Below are positions 1 through 12,062 of a stretch of 64,000 nucleotides of DNA, piece after piece. Positions within the stretch are counted from its first letter, which is position 1, and each line of letters begins with the position of its first letter. Made by a program: the position numbers and the translations under genes. The DNA lies in assembly GCA_014526335.1 (NCBI GenBank), contig JACTAT010000014.1:4031340-4095339 (forward strand). Direction: 5' to 3'. The notes below the pieces were generated by a model that was given only the letters and a program-made list of their open reading frames with translations, searched no databases and was not told the origin of the DNA. This DNA comes from Chrysaora quinquecirrha. Lineage: Eukaryota; Cnidaria; Scyphozoa; Semaeostomeae; Pelagiidae.

Positions 1-1315
1 CAAAACTGTAATACCCAAGGACACTAGCAAGGTAACCCTGTGCTCATGAAGAGACAACCTCGTAACATCAAGATTTTACGTCCAAGAAAAGTGTTTACTA
101 ATACTAACGCCACTTGGTTGAAATTTGCTAGCTTTGTTACATTTGCTAGCTTGCATGGTCATAGCACAGCACGGATTGTAGCTTTCTTTGTTCGCATAGA
201 GAGAGTACTGTATGTTTGCTGCAGTGGTTTTCTGTGTTAGGTAGGGCTCCGGGCTTACTCCATCCCCATTTGCCCTTGTTGAACGGAAAAAGTTTTCAGT
301 TCTGTGTAGAGCTGGACAGGGTAGCTAACTGCCTGTGCTGTGACTCGAAATATAGACCTTAATAAACTTGCAATCTACCACATACGTAAATAGTTTCTTG
401 TGCGTGCGTAAATTGTTAATATCAAATATGAAAGGTACTGAAGCTGTCATGGGGTTTCATTACCTATACAGTACGCAATTCACGTACATAGTCAATCTAG
501 TTCAAGGATATACTAACATCTTAATTTTGTAATGGTAACCAAATAGTAAAGATGCACTACTGTAAATACTGTAATAATATTACGATGCATGTTAAACCCG
601 CCCAGTTTTTACTGTAATTTCCGTTTAAATAATTTGATAATTATTGTGATGAAATTATCATGACGAAAGTGAATCTTGAGCCTTTTTAATGAAAACATCA
701 TATGAAAAAAAGCAAATGACTCACTGATCTAAAGTCAGCCTCAAACTCGGCCTTCAGCCTCGTTCCAGTGCCTAAACAGCGATAAGTTGACTTTGTGTTT
801 TGCCTTGTCTGCTTTTGCGTTTACGGGGAAGTACTGTAACTTTTCATGGCTTGTTTGCAGCTGTACGAAGGTCTGTAAAGTTTCCCTCCATGCCTAGTCT
901 TAATAAATGCCTTATTTTTAAATGAATTCTTCAAATGTTGAGTCAATTATGCCGACAACTAATACCTGGGGTTATTCGAAATTTTTATAATTTTTGGGTG
1001 TTTGCCTTTATGGGGGAGTTTGTTAGTGTAGTGCCTGCATTCAAAAGCGTTTTTAGTAGTGCAAGCGTTCGGTAATGTGAGTCTGTAATTGTTGCGTCTG
1101 AACATAGTCAATGGTCTGAACGGATGCTTTCATGATTTCTGTGTGCGGAGTTTTGTATTGAATGCGCTTCATGCAGAGATTTTTTCAAATGTGATGTTCA
1201 CAAGTGCGTAGCTTTGATATGACGTTTCTGAAATCAATGGGTTTTGGTAGCTAGATGTGTATTTCATTTAGAAGTCCATATGACGCTTTCTTATAACGCT
1301 TATTTTTTATTGCAG
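1..1315. other. Upstream non-coding sequence, no gene seen
   Basis: Only short unsupported ORFs occur here. The region ends in a pyrimidine-rich tract and an AG at 1315, which looks like the splice acceptor of the following gene, so part of it is probably intron or 5' flank of the gremlin-like gene. I see no convincing upstream exon. Confidence 0.4.
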
Positions 1316-1372
1316 ATTGTGAGGCCTAAATTCACAGAAACACCAAGTTTGAAAATCTGAAGAACTTTCAAG

Positions 1373-1897
1373 ATGTTTGCATCACTGAACTTTGAAATTC
1401 GAATGGTTTTCTTAATCGTAATTTTCTTAACATTTGAGACACACGCGAGACGACGATCTCGTTCAATGCTGAAAATCGAGGACCTGGAAACGAGCAAAGA
1501 ATTCTTAATGAAATTCATAAATGACTTACCAATCCAGCCTCATAAGCAGTTCTGCCGTGGGAAATTCATCAAGCAAATAATAAGCCATCCAGGTTGTATC
1601 TCCAAACCAATCATTAACAAGATGTGCTATGGAATGTGTAAGTCAGCGTATGTTCCAGAAGTCAAAGATGAGAAACCACCTGAGAGAACAATGTGTGTCC
1701 AATGCCAGCCTGCGTCTCTGCTCTGGATGACCGTGACGTTGAAATGTCCTAATCGAAAAGAGAAATTCGTTTATAAAAAGGTTCGCAAAGTAAGAAAATG
1801 TCATTGCTGGTCAAATAACATGCAGATGCCCATGATGATGATACCGGATTCAAAATCGGTCATGAAGGTAATTTCATGGCTTAAAAACTTCAAGTAA
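1373..1897 (+). CDS. Gremlin-like DAN-family secreted BMP antagonist
   Basis: A 174-residue secreted cystine-knot protein. A hydrophobic signal-like segment lies at about residues 11-25, followed by a basic stretch (RRRSR) and the DAN domain at about 61-147. The nine cysteines (61, 75, 85, 89, 108, 111, 125, 143, 145) follow gremlin spacing, and PGC, INKMCYGMC, VTLKCP and KCHCW match conserved gremlin blocks. DAN proteins bind BMP/TGF-beta ligands outside the cell and block receptor engagement; that role is inferred from family. The whole CDS is in one exon, preceded by a good acceptor (AG at 1315), so an upstream 5' UTR exon is expected. Met1 or Met11 could be the start; Met11 puts the hydrophobic core right at the N-terminus. 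The length fits gremlins (about 170-185 aa). Gremlin versus other DAN subfamilies needs a tree. Confidence 0.88.
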   Translation: MFASLNFEIRMVFLIVIFLTFETHARRRSRSMLKIEDLETSKEFLMKFINDLPIQPHKQFCRGKFIKQIISHPGCISKPIINKMCYGMCKSAYVPEVKDEKPPERTMCVQCQPASLLWMTVTLKCPNRKEKFVYKKVRKVRKCHCWSNNMQMPMMMIPDSKSVMKVISWLKNFK

Positions 1898-2114
1898 ACA
1901 GGAGGAAATCAACGTGAACTTGATGGAAGTCTCGTTCAAGATATGCGGTATTGTTGCGTTCATTACAACAGCAACAACATTTTGTATGCCATTCAATTCA
2001 ATAGCTTGAAGTAGCCAAGAAGGACAAGCCTTATGACCATAAGTTAATGTAGTAAATCCTGTTTATTTCTATAGAAGCGAATTCTTTGAAACCCTTTCTG
2101 CCAATTCTGACTTA

Positions 2115-2343
2115 GGGCCTGGCCGAAGGATCAAAACAGTTGGTCGGGAGTTGGTCAAACATTTAGGATTTGCTTTACAAACAATGTTTGGTCGTATTGC
2201 CATGTCCCGAAACATTACCCGACGAGCGAAAGCGTTTTTGAAAACATTTAAAAACAAATATTTTATGCTTGTCACAAGCAGAAAATGTTTGACAAGCAAT
2301 GTTTCGCAACGTGGCCAAACGGCCAAACACTTTGGCCAGGGCA
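2115..2343. mobile_element. MITE, GGCCTGGCC-end family, copy 1
   Basis: Ends GGGCCTGGCC and GGCCAGGGCA are imperfect inverted repeats flanked by TTA on both sides (2112-2114 and 2344-2346). The interior has repeated variants of CAAACA-ATGTTTG in both orientations. Other copies lie at 25523-25795 and about 63680-63945, with single ends near 27345-27390 and 41755-41785. The 3-bp target site suggests a PIF/Harbinger-type mobiliser (inference). Confidence 0.6.
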
Positions 2344-2346
2344 TTA

Positions 2347-3540
2347 AAGAGGATCTAGTAAACATCTTGCAAAACGTATTATTTTGGATATCCTTTGGAA
2401 AAATGGAAAAATTCCGAAGGCCAAATCTGCAACTTTCAGAATGTACACGCTATGATTACCTTTGAAGTTTTGTTTTCGCAGAGAAAAATGTGTATTGTAA
2501 AACTCAGTAGCTTCATATAGTTGTATAACGATTCGCTGCCTAAACAGTATTTGAGGAAATTTAATATTATATGTATTGACGAGTATTTCATATGAGTAAA
2601 ACACAGCCATCCTCTTTTAAGGCTTTCTTATTAAGTAAGGCTTTGTTACTGTTTTGGACAGTATCTAATTATTTGGGACAGTGTTTAACTGTCAAAAGCG
2701 AGGACTATATTGATTACTTGATATATTGTTTATAATTATAACTTAAGCTCGTCCCAAGAGCAAATAGGACCCCCCTGCTAAAACGATTCTATGATGCAGT
2801 TAGGGGATTCTATCTACATGTATTCTTATGCCGTTTGTTGCGGCGACGCCGGAGGGTTACTCCTATAGACAAAGTGGTAGACATTTGTCTCAGAGAGAAC
2901 CTAGAAAGTGGTGATAACAAGGACATACACTTGAAAAGCATCCAGAATCTGCGGGCGTCATAAGCAAAGATTCATCCCAACATTAGGGTGAAAATGTTAT
3001 GTGCGCTGTCTGTAAGTTTTATCGAGCCCCGTCTCTCCCTTGAGGCTTTGAAGAAAGAAAGTCAATGAGCTTTCTGCTGTTGAAAATTTCAAATCTGTTA
3101 AAGCAAAGAAATTACACGAAAAAGCTGACTTTCACAAAACATGACCCATAACCAAGGGTAACAATCGCCAAAAACCCACAAACTGGGGCAGCTCACGTTT
3201 ATCACCCCTCCAATAGGGGTTATCTTCCTCGTGCGCCAGCCAAGCCCTATAACCGCGTTTAAAAAGCCAAAATGTACCTTAATACATCATCAATCTGTGT
3301 TAATGCTAAATTGCATCTGAATGTTTAATCTTAACTGTTTATTTAAATACTTTAAATGCTTTGATCCATATGAGAAACTGCTTAATTTGGAGCCATTGAT
3401 CAGCCAGTCAAATGCGTGAATTATCAGCCGCCAATGAATAACTCGCATAAATTTTATTTTACGCATGTATCAAATGTGCAGAAGAGGTTTATGATTTGTG
3501 TCGAGAACTTTCAGTTGCAAGATTAAAATTTTGATAAACT
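2347..3540. other. Non-coding spacer, nothing recognised
   Basis: No ORF with family resemblance, RNA gene or clear element ends were found between the first MITE and the 160-bp tandem repeat. Confidence 0.35.
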
Positions 3541-3940
3541 GCATTTCTCAGTTGGGGCACATATACTATCTTTTTTAGCACGTCAAACTACCCCTTTTCG
3601 CCAAATTTGATGCTTGCATTACAATTTGCAATAAAACTAGTGTTATAGCTTATGTAGAGGCCTGGTACCAATTACCCCAGTCTAAAAATAGCACAAGGGG
3701 ACACTTCTCGATTGGGGTTCATATCCCATCTTGTTTAACGTGTCAAACTGCCTGTTTTCGCCAAATTTGATGCTTGCATTACAATTTGCAATAAAACTAG
3801 TGTTATAGCTTATGTAGAGGCCTGGTACCAATTATCCCAGTCTAAAAATAGCACATGGGGGCATTTCTCAGATGGGGCACATATCCTATCTTTTTTAGCA
3901 CGTCAAACTACCCCTTTTCGCCAAATTTGATACTGGTAAC
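3541..3940. repeat. 160-bp tandem repeat, about 2.5 copies
   Basis: The phrase ending CCAAATTTGATGCTTGC recurs at an exact 160-bp period: the preceding TTTTCG ends at 3600, 3760 and 3920. Units one and two are nearly identical through CTTATGTAGAGGCCTGG; the third is truncated after CCAAATTTGATAC. No coding potential. Confidence 0.85.
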
Positions 3941-4305
3941 ATAAAATGCACAATTGTTTCACCAACATCCCCACTATGAAAGGACCAGCTCAAAAAGGTC
4001 CCGATGACGTCATCATAAATATTTTAACCTTCGAAATGCAACAAAATGTATATCAATCGAAAGCTCTCAATGTGTTCTATCTATTTTTGCCATTTTCTTT
4101 CATATTAAATGGCTATTAAGCGAATTAAAATGGCTAAAAGGTATATTTTCATGACGTCATCATGACGTCGTATATCACGTGATAGAAGCATTTCTCAATT
4201 TGGCTCCTGGTCTTAAACGATTCAGCGTGGTCGATTTACCGGGAATCAAGTTTAAAAACAAAGGTTAGGCACTTCCTTAGATTGCAGGCCAAAATACCCT
4301 GTCTA
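3941..4305. other. Spacer with clustered ACGTCAT and CACGTGA motifs
   Basis: GATGACGTCATCAT occurs near 4004 and again near 4153, where a second GACGTC and TATCACGTGATA follow. The same pairing of TGACGTCAT with TCACGTGAT occurs inside the terminal repeats of the transposon at 12847-16922, so this may be a decayed end of a related element (inference). Confidence 0.35.
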
Positions 4306-4550
4306 ATTTGAGCGCCGCCTGTTTTGAGATCGAGGTTATGCTTTTGCTGAGTCAGCGGAACAAGCTTTTATACTTTATTCGCAGCTCTACTTTCTCGAGA
4401 GTGTCCGAGTCTGCGCGCGGGCTAGGTATTTGAGCGCCACCTATTTTGAGATCGAGGTTATGCTTTTGCTGAGTCAGCGGAAAAAGCTTTTTTACTTTAA
4501 TTCGCAGACTCTACACTCTTGAAAGAGCTTGAGCCTGCGCGCAGGCTACG
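4306..4550. repeat. Tandem duplication of a 122-bp unit
   Basis: Two adjacent copies begin TTTGAGCGCC at about 4307 and 4429. Both contain GAGATCGAGGTTATGCTTTT and GCTGAGTCAGCGGAA and end with a GC-rich block (CTGCGCGCGGGCT / CTGCGCGCAGGCT). They differ by scattered substitutions, so this is an older local duplication. Confidence 0.8.
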
Positions 4551-5653
4551 ATTTTACGTCTTCGTAGAATCAAAAAAGCGAAGCATCTCCGATTCGATTC
4601 AAAACAACGCACCTATTATCATTTGACCTGTGGAAAAAAGATAACTATATCACAGTCAAAAGTTTCAAGGCTGAAAAAACCACGCTGGATTTTTCATTGA
4701 AAAATCAATAATCCTTCTCTATTAACGAGTAGATCATCTGTACCACACACACAGGATAACATCCTGATCGAATAGTTTATGGACAAAAAGCTCTGAATTT
4801 TCAAGCATGGTCAAGGTAGATCGTGAATTATTTATTTTAGCAACTGTTTCTGGAAATCATCAGTGTTCGAAAAACTATTCTATTGGGAAAAGGAATTTTC
4901 CTTTTGCAATTTGCTTTGCAATTTCGTGAGAAGACCACGATGGAGCTAAAGTTAGGGTTGAATTTAGGGTTGTTGCTCTTTAAGAGAACAGGATCAACCA
5001 GGGTTAATAGTTAGTATTGATTGCGCATAGACGCATGCGCTAGCTAGCCTCGACTTGAGAATCACCTGGGCTAGGCCCAAAAATAAAAATGGTTTCGTCT
5101 TTAAATGGTGGACGTCCAAGCCATGTCGCTTTGATATTTAGAAAAGCGCCTGCGATTGAATGTAAAGCAAAAAAGTTGCTATTAAAAGTTAAAATCTTAC
5201 GAAAGAATATTTCACTCATCAAAAAGAATAACTAAGTCATATACCAAGTTGAAAGTTTTTCAAACTAGGGACATTCGGCTTAAATTTAGGCCAAATCTAG
5301 GTCTATTTTTCGCTACAGTTATGGCCTAAATTTACGGTCCATTTATCCGGTAAATTTATCCAGTTTTATGAAAAAATATAATTTTCATTCACCTCATAGC
5401 TCCAGTTACTTACCAAGTAGCTAAGCGGGAGCTAAGCAGAAACTTTAACCAAACGTCCATGTTGTCAGAGTTTTCAGCAGTTTGCATAGGCCACCATAAG
5501 GCCAAGAAGGCATCAGTTTAGATGCATGTGCCAGTTGCCAGGAGATCAGAGGAGACAATGACTAGGTTGACCTGGAAGACTAACATTATGACAAAGACAA
5601 AGCCAAAAGATGCAACGAGCATTTCTCTTGTCCAGTTTTACCTGCAGTAAGCT

Positions 5654-6031
5654 TCATGTTTCAACACTCTTGGGAAAAATCTCTTTCAGTTTTAGATGAA
5701 GTCGACCACATAGAAATACAAAGTCGACCTTTATTCTCGCAAAAGCATCATAACTTACACCAATTGTTTCACATGCATTTTTGAATGCACCCAAAACGGG
5801 TATTACTCTCAAGAGCTTAGGAACCATGACTATAGACGCAATGAAAACGAATCCAACTGGAAAAGAGGATGAAAATGGAGAAACAGCAGATCCAACAGAA
5901 TCTAAAAGTGATACAAAAATGTTAAAAAATAATGTTAGCAAGGAGACAGCTAGTGTTGCATACAGTAAAGTGAGAAATTCGAAAAGGGGAAGTCTGCATT
6001 TTGCAAGTAATTTTCTTGCTTCTAGATACAT
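5654..6031 (-). CDS. Hypothetical hydrophobic ORF, not recognised
   Basis: A 125-codon open frame with two or three hydrophobic stretches (about residues 18-45 and 55-80), then a basic C-terminal part. I recognise no family. It is isolated, with no obvious splice partners. It could be a coding exon of a membrane protein or a chance ORF in AT-rich DNA. Confidence 0.2.
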   Translation of the reverse strand: MYLEARKLLAKCRLPLFEFLTLLYATLAVSLLTLFFNIFVSLLDSVGSAVSPFSSSFPVGFVFIASIVMVPKLLRVIPVLGAFKNACETIGVSYDAFARIKVDFVFLCGRLHLKLKEIFPKSVET

Positions 6032-6049
6032 TAAAGCACCCTCATAAAA

Positions 6050-7942
6050 AGCTCAAATTAAACAACGAAATGGCACAATTGGTACATCAAGAGCTGTCCA
6101 CTTGCACTAGCCAAGGAGGTCTAAAGACGGCGCTCATCCGAGTGAGGACGCTTATTCGAGGAAATACGGTAGCATAGCAATTTATGAAAAATCTGCCATT
6201 GTCGAATTGAACAAAGACCCCGGTTCTGAAAACTTTAGAAAGATTTTGCTCTGAGTTGAAAAAGTGCTTCGATGTTCACTTTCATTCATTTTTTTATCGT
6301 CTTGAAAACTTCAAATATTGTCAAAATTATCTTTAAAACCGCGTACATGCCTTATCTCTTCAATTTTCATCAAATCAATATTATCAAGCAGATTAAAGTG
6401 TAACAAAACATCTGATTTGATGCAAATTTTAAAGAATTTATCAGCGATAGATATATTCCGAATGAATCAATCAGCGATATGCTGAAAAAACTGCTTTCCT
6501 TGGATAGAAATGATTCTGATCTATATTTTAACTGTGACCAATCGTGTTCAAAAGTTTAAAAGCATATCGAAATCTCTGTTTTTGATACAAATTTAAGGGA
6601 CTCATTCACCGATAGTATATTCCAAATGAATCAATAATTGATATATCGAAGCAAGCAAAAATGATTTTCTTTCGATTGAATGATTATTTGTATTTCGTTT
6701 GGTATGACACCTTGCCCTCAGAGTGTAACTGGCAAAGTAAAATCGCCCAAACTGTTGGCTGCGATGGAAAATATACCCATAGGTGCGCATCGCATCGTTA
6801 AGATGTTGCTTAGGTTTTTTTCCTTTGGTACTATAGGTTGCTTAAAGTTTAAGGCCTTCTACATCTTGGTTGCTTATAAGCGGTTGCTTATAAAAAAACT
6901 GCGTATATATGTAGAACGCACTACATCTTCATAAATGCCCCCAACGCTATTTTTTGCAACAATGGACAAGAGAAATCAGTAAGTACTGAACATTTAAGTT
7001 TTATTTAAGCATGCAGATTGATCATTCCGCATTCGACTAAAGTCATCACAGTCTCTGCAAGTTTTCAGGAAAAAATCATCTTTTTATTCTCTTCATTTTC
7101 GGAAATTCTACATCTTGAGATTTAAGCACCAACAACCATATCAGGAATTGTTCCCTGCACAGTTAGATTGAAACTATGACATGTATTAAAAAAGAAATTC
7201 TATATTTAGTATGAATAATCATTGAACCACACAATCAATATGTATTTGATATGCAATTCAAGTTATTCATCCAGATAGCACCTGCCACATATCTTATACA
7301 TTATAAAAGACGTCTCAAACACACAAAAACACAAACATTTGCAGGGCACACCAGATGTGTCGAAAGAAGAAGAACAGTAAGAAGAGATGCAATGATCTTA
7401 TGAAAGAAGAAATCGGTATATTCCTTTATGATTAGGTAAGCCACTGCACTTCTTTTCACACGTTTCTTTACAAGGAGATGGTTTTTAAGAAAGTAATGCT
7501 TGGCGAGGGGCAATTCGCTCTCAAAAAGGATTAATAAAGTTTTATAAAACAAAAGGATTTCTGAGGGAATTCTGTGAAAACAGTAGGTTTTCTAGCTAAG
7601 GTGTACGAGATTTTAAAGGCGTGAATCGCCTCTCGGTGCTCGCCTCCTTACAACGTTAAGAAAGTTCAGTGCATGGTTTTTTTCAAACATAAAAATTGAA
7701 TAATTATGGACTCTGCTTGAGCTCAAGAATTTCTATATTTGCCTCTGAGTTTCAAATCTGTGACCTGCAACTATGCTGGACGCATTAAGATGTCGATTCA
7801 AGGATGAAGTTTCTGTAAAAATGTCGTTTTATAAACTGTGGCATAGTGGATTAAGGTGCTAAAGAAAGGTACTGCACTAAAGACAACATTATGGTTGAGA
7901 GTTTGAATAGTGAAATTCTGAGATTGCTAAGAAAGGTGTATA
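6050..7942. other. Non-coding spacer with one solo MITE end
   Basis: No gene is recognised. At about 6870-6910 GCGGTTGCTTATAAAAAAAC followed by TGCG and TATATA resembles the right end of the TA-MITE group described at 7943-8330. I could not find a matching left end. Confidence 0.35.
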
Positions 7943-8330
7943 AACTTTTTTTTTTAATAAGCAACTTGACTTTCGTCCAGCCCTCAAAGTTAAGCAAAAT
8001 TTTAGACATTTCAGCCCTCAAAGTTGCTTAAACGTTGCTTAACATTTTTTGCACCTACTAACCACCCCTTACTTCGAGGGTCAAAATCGGCATCTGTTAG
8101 GCCTACAACATGACTTTTGGGAGACAGTAAGTGGAAAAACGTTAGCTAACGAACTTCAACATGCAAAACATAAGAACGAAGAACAATTTCCTAACACAAG
8201 AAAGAGAATAAGCTTGGTTGTTTGACTTCTTAGTTGCTTACAGTAGTTCAATTGAGCCCTCAAGTTGCTTAATGTTAAGGTCAGTTCAGCTCTAGTTGCT
8301 TATTGAGCGGTTGCTTATTAAAAAAAAGTG
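7943..8330. mobile_element. TA-target MITE, AAGCAACTT word family, copy 1
   Basis: The left end is a T-run then AATAAGCAACTTG; the right end is GGTTGCTTATT, an A-run, GTG, then TA. The interior repeats the word (A)AGTTGCTTA several times (about 8030, 8230, 8265, 8295). The left terminus has lost the CAC seen in the second copy at 18301-18551. TA duplication and this terminus shape suggest a Tc1/mariner-type mobiliser (inference). Confidence 0.7.
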
Positions 8331-8605
8331 TAAGTGTATTTCTGAACTTTCTTATAAAATAAATAACTTGTACACGACAACTCTTGTAAAAAATTCTAGC
8401 TTTCCATCAGAATGTAAGAAATTCTAGTTTGCAACGTCAACCTTTCTATTTCGCCCCCAGGTGAGGCATTATTAGGATACTGGGGACGTGCCGCCCGGAG
8501 CAGTGTCAATGTTAGCGATTTTGGTATAAAGATCGGTCTCCATTTTCGAGATTTTGGTATATTTTCACATCGGTGCAATCTTTTCACAAAACTGGCATAA
8601 GATAG

Positions 8606-9103
8606 AGGCCACCCAAGGGGGGGGGTGCAAAATCACGCAATCACGCGCAATTTTTCGACGATTCACGCAATCACGCACGATAAAACTTCATTTTAACGTG
8701 CGTACAACTTCAGGCGTTTCTTCCCGAAGTTTTGAGCAGGATCTGTATTCAGACTGCTAAACTTTGTATATCTAAATGATTGGCTTCGAAAATTCTTTCC
8801 ACGACGAGTTTGTAACAGGGAACACACAAAATTAAGATTTTAGGGGACTTAATTAATTCATCATATGAGAAAATATAAAAGCTGACAATGCCTGATGGAT
8901 CAAAAGGGCATTCCTGCATTCAAGCAACCCCTCGATTATGTCGCCAACACTGTAAATCACGAAATCATGAGCCGTACCAAAGCATTTCACGCGACACGCA
9001 GGAGTTTAGATTCACGCATTCACGCGCAAAAATTTCTCGTTTCACGAAATCACGCATGAAAAATGGTCCAATAACTCATCACGCAGAACCGCTTGGGGGG
9101 CTC
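8606..9103. mobile_element. 498-bp non-autonomous hAT-like element with ATCACGC repeats
   Basis: A perfect 8-bp direct repeat TAAGATAG (8598-8605 and 9104-9111) flanks it. The ends are imperfect inverted repeats (AGGCCACCCAAG / CTTGGGGGGCTC). Both subterminal regions are packed with ATCACGCA, TTCACGCA and CACGCGCAA. An 8-bp target duplication is the hAT hallmark. No transposase is present. Confidence 0.72.
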
Positions 9104-9111
9104 TAAGATAG

Positions 9112-10004
9112 GGTATACATTTTCAAAAAATTTTGATAAGGTCGGGTATGTTTTGATGTTTGGGCCGCACGTCCGCAACAAAATTTGATGCAGTGACCCC
9201 CTATTTTCAAGTGGGTTTTCTTCAATCATTTGTAAAATAATAGTAACTTTTATCATGATAATCTTCATCCAACCAAAGACATTGATCTAACAGATGGTTC
9301 TCACTTCTCTCGGCGCTCGTCAATGCGTTTTTGCTTGATAATGCAACTAAGCAAGACACTCACTTTATTGGCTAATTCTTCTAAGAACAACCCAGACATA
9401 AGACTCGTGACTTAGAGCTGGTACTCTTTTCAAGTACGAGTTAAGTCTTCTAGAAATAAACATGTTTTTGTGATAAGGGGCAGACGAGACGAGATAGTTA
9501 TAAATGTGTCCAAATCCAAACAGATAAAACCAAAAAACATCTTTTGAGCGATATCTCAGCCATTTGAGCCATAAAACCCCCATACTTGAAATGCATGAAA
9601 GATCGCCGAATCCCGCGAACTCGCGCAGGCTCCGCTATCGCTACTGGTGAGATAGGTATTGTAGTCTTAGATGTTTTGAAGATCTTAAGATTTTAGCATT
9701 TACTGGTAAGATACAGTAGGTATCATTTGAGATGGTATGAAATTAATTAGATCTTAGATTGGATTTTCTCGCTGTTCACGAATATGGACGTTATTCAGAC
9801 ATTTAAGCCTGTTCTTGTTGGATATCATCTGATGTTACAATTATCTTATTTGGACTTTTTTGCGATTCTAGGCTATCAGTTTAAAGTAACCACTCCCAGA
9901 AACGCAGACAAAGAGACGCGAGCTGCAGTTACAAACAAATCAGGTCCGAATATGAGTCAAACCATACCAGAACTTATTTGAGAAAAGAGTTTAGGAAATA
10001 GACC
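9112..10004. other. Spacer and GPCR 5' flank
   Basis: No supported gene. A 65-codon ORF at 9784-9981 ends 23 bp before the GPCR start. It resembles nothing I know and may be an upstream ORF in its 5' UTR. Confidence 0.3.
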
Positions 10005-11027
10005 ATGAATATGTCTAATGTTTCTACTAACTCTACGTCAAATATCTGCAGGGTTGACAGTGAAGTTTCAAGCACTTCAGTCAAGATAGCAGCAAGTGGA
10101 ATAATCATCGTGGGCTCGATCGGCTTCATAAGCAATGTAGTCGTAGATTACGTCATCTACAGGCTAAGACTATACAGAATTTTAGGCCACATATTCATAT
10201 TTAGTCTATCTGTGTCTGACATGATCCAAGGCTTGATAATGCCGATGTTTGATGCGACTGAGCTTCTAAGCGACTCGGGGACCTCGACAAGCCAGGCATG
10301 GTGCCGTCTACACGCGGGGTTCTCAATCCTAGCTGTCCTTAGCACGTGCATGAATCTCGTTAGTATATCAGTAGATCGATGCATTGCTATCTTCATGCCG
10401 CTGCATTATCATGAGATAGTCACGTCAAATAGAGTGCATGCTTATCTATTCGTGCTCTGGCTCTCTATGTTGACATGGACTGCTATACCATCGTTAGGCT
10501 GGCATTCTAACGCCACGTGTTTGAGACAAGGGAACACAATATGCGACTTCGGCAATGTGCTTAACTTTGATTATTTCATAGCTACGAGCATCGTGGTACT
10601 AACAGCCGTCATCGTCGTTGTTATTCTCCAAACGGCGATCTATATCCAAGCTATCAAGCAAGCTAATAAAATCTTTGACAAAAGCAACAAACGAGAGTGG
10701 AAAGAAGCGCAGAAGAAGGTGACCAGAATCGTCGGTTTTGTTGTCATGACATTCTTCATTACTTACATCCCGTGGTTTTCACTGAGCATTCGCACTGTCG
10801 TGACTCAAATCGGCGGTCAGTTTATAATCATCATATGCAACTATCTCTTATATATTAACGCGGCATTGAATCCGTTGGTATACGCCGCGTCAGATCGCAA
10901 TATTCGCAGCGAAGCTCGCAAGTTTATGCGCTTGCAAGGATTTGGGGAAAACGCGGTACATCCGATCGGGAATGTATCAAAAGAGAGAAACAGCCAAGAA
11001 CTGTGCACTCCGAATGTAATAACTTGA
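10005..11027 (+). CDS. Rhodopsin-class (class A) G-protein-coupled receptor
   Basis: An intronless 340-residue seven-helix receptor. The N-terminus has three sequons (NMS, NVS, NST). TM1 is at about 26-50 with SNVVVDYVIY. TM2 has SLSVSD (LxxxD position). TM3 begins WCRLHAGF and ends SVDRCIAI, a DRC variant of DRY. TM4 contains LTWTAIPSLGW. The second extracellular loop has the disulfide-partner cysteine in CLRQGNTICDF. TM6 has FFITYIPWF and TM7 ends NAALNPLVY, a canonical NPxxY. The C-tail is short. It should couple extracellular ligand to heterotrimeric G proteins at the plasma membrane. The overall pattern recalls the amine/adenosine/melatonin-like orphan receptors abundant in cnidarians; the ligand cannot be assigned. 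The start gives a sensible glycosylated N-terminus directly before TM1. Confidence 0.9.
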   Translation: MNMSNVSTNSTSNICRVDSEVSSTSVKIAASGIIIVGSIGFISNVVVDYVIYRLRLYRILGHIFIFSLSVSDMIQGLIMPMFDATELLSDSGTSTSQAWCRLHAGFSILAVLSTCMNLVSISVDRCIAIFMPLHYHEIVTSNRVHAYLFVLWLSMLTWTAIPSLGWHSNATCLRQGNTICDFGNVLNFDYFIATSIVVLTAVIVVVILQTAIYIQAIKQANKIFDKSNKREWKEAQKKVTRIVGFVVMTFFITYIPWFSLSIRTVVTQIGGQFIIIICNYLLYINAALNPLVYAASDRNIRSEARKFMRLQGFGENAVHPIGNVSKERNSQELCTPNVIT

Positions 11028-11859
11028 AAAGAAAACTTTAGGACAACTAAGACGACAAATAGGCCAAACGGATCATCTTGAAATCCTCGCATGCCGCGTT
11101 TATTGTAATTCTGTGACTGTGAAGGAAGTAGCTATTGCCCAAATTAGTCGCGTTCGTTGGGAAACATTTCACGCAGTAGAAAGGTCCATAAAGACTATCC
11201 TTCATAGTTAAACAACGCGAGTCAACATTTTTTAGTGGGTGACGTTGGAGAAACACCATAAAAGGCCTAAAGGAGGCCCATCAAAAAAGAAGAACGTTAC
11301 TGTAGGTGAGAAATATCTTTCTTTTCTTGGGGGGTTTTTTGTTTGATTTTGATAGGTCATAAGTTTTTAGGGAAGCACAACTGGGGTAACTTATTCTAGG
11401 AACCTGCAGTTTTACAGAAGCAGGAAGGACAAAAAGCAGTAAAGGAAAAGCTTATGCAATACAAAAATATGTGATCTCCTGAAAATTCACAATTCATTGT
11501 TGATCAATGGAACGAATGGACAATCCAAGGAATTCGGAGTCACATCTCACAAAAGACAGCCGTGACATTATTGTTTGCTATTACTAGCGTTTTGATAGCC
11601 TAACTATGAATGCTTGTTTAGTAGATATCCCGTACATTAACAGTAATGTATAGTTGATCCTAACCCTATTGACAATTGCTATTAGCATGATGTGTGTATA
11701 GTATAGTGTGAAGGAAAATGATGATTAGGTTTGAAGTATTAGTTTCTCTCAATTCTCAGTAATCGAGCCAAAAGCTTTGTTTCAGCTGCAACCCTTTCAA
11801 AGCATTGGGGTTAAATAAAAGAGACAAAGGTATGAACGCTGATGTATTTCTTAATCACT
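11028..11859. other. GPCR 3' flank, non-coding
   Basis: No other gene is seen. A polyadenylation-like AATAAA lies near 11814, about 790 bp after the GPCR stop. Confidence 0.3.
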
Positions 11860-12062
11860 CTCGCCAATTTTCGCGCCGAAATCAAACTTTCTCACGCCAT
11901 ATTCGAGCTGATCACGCCAAACTTGCTCACGCCATATTCGAATTGTTCCCGCCAAACTCGAAATTGCTCACGTCATATTCGAATTGATCGCGTCATACTC
12001 GGGTTTGCTAATGCCATATTCGAGTTTCTCGTGCCAAATTCAAACTTGCTCACTCTTTTACA
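11860..12062. repeat. Degenerate ~22-bp tandem repeat (CTCACGCCATATTCG)
   Basis: Variants of CTCACGCCATATTCGAATTG alternate with CACGCCAAACTTG about nine times. Divergence between units is high. The ORFs across it are products of the repeat rather than genes. Confidence 0.8.

Noticed and set aside
9784..9981. N-terminal exon of the GPCR
   Set aside because: It ends in a stop 23 bp before the receptor ATG and has no donor joining it in frame; at most an upstream ORF.
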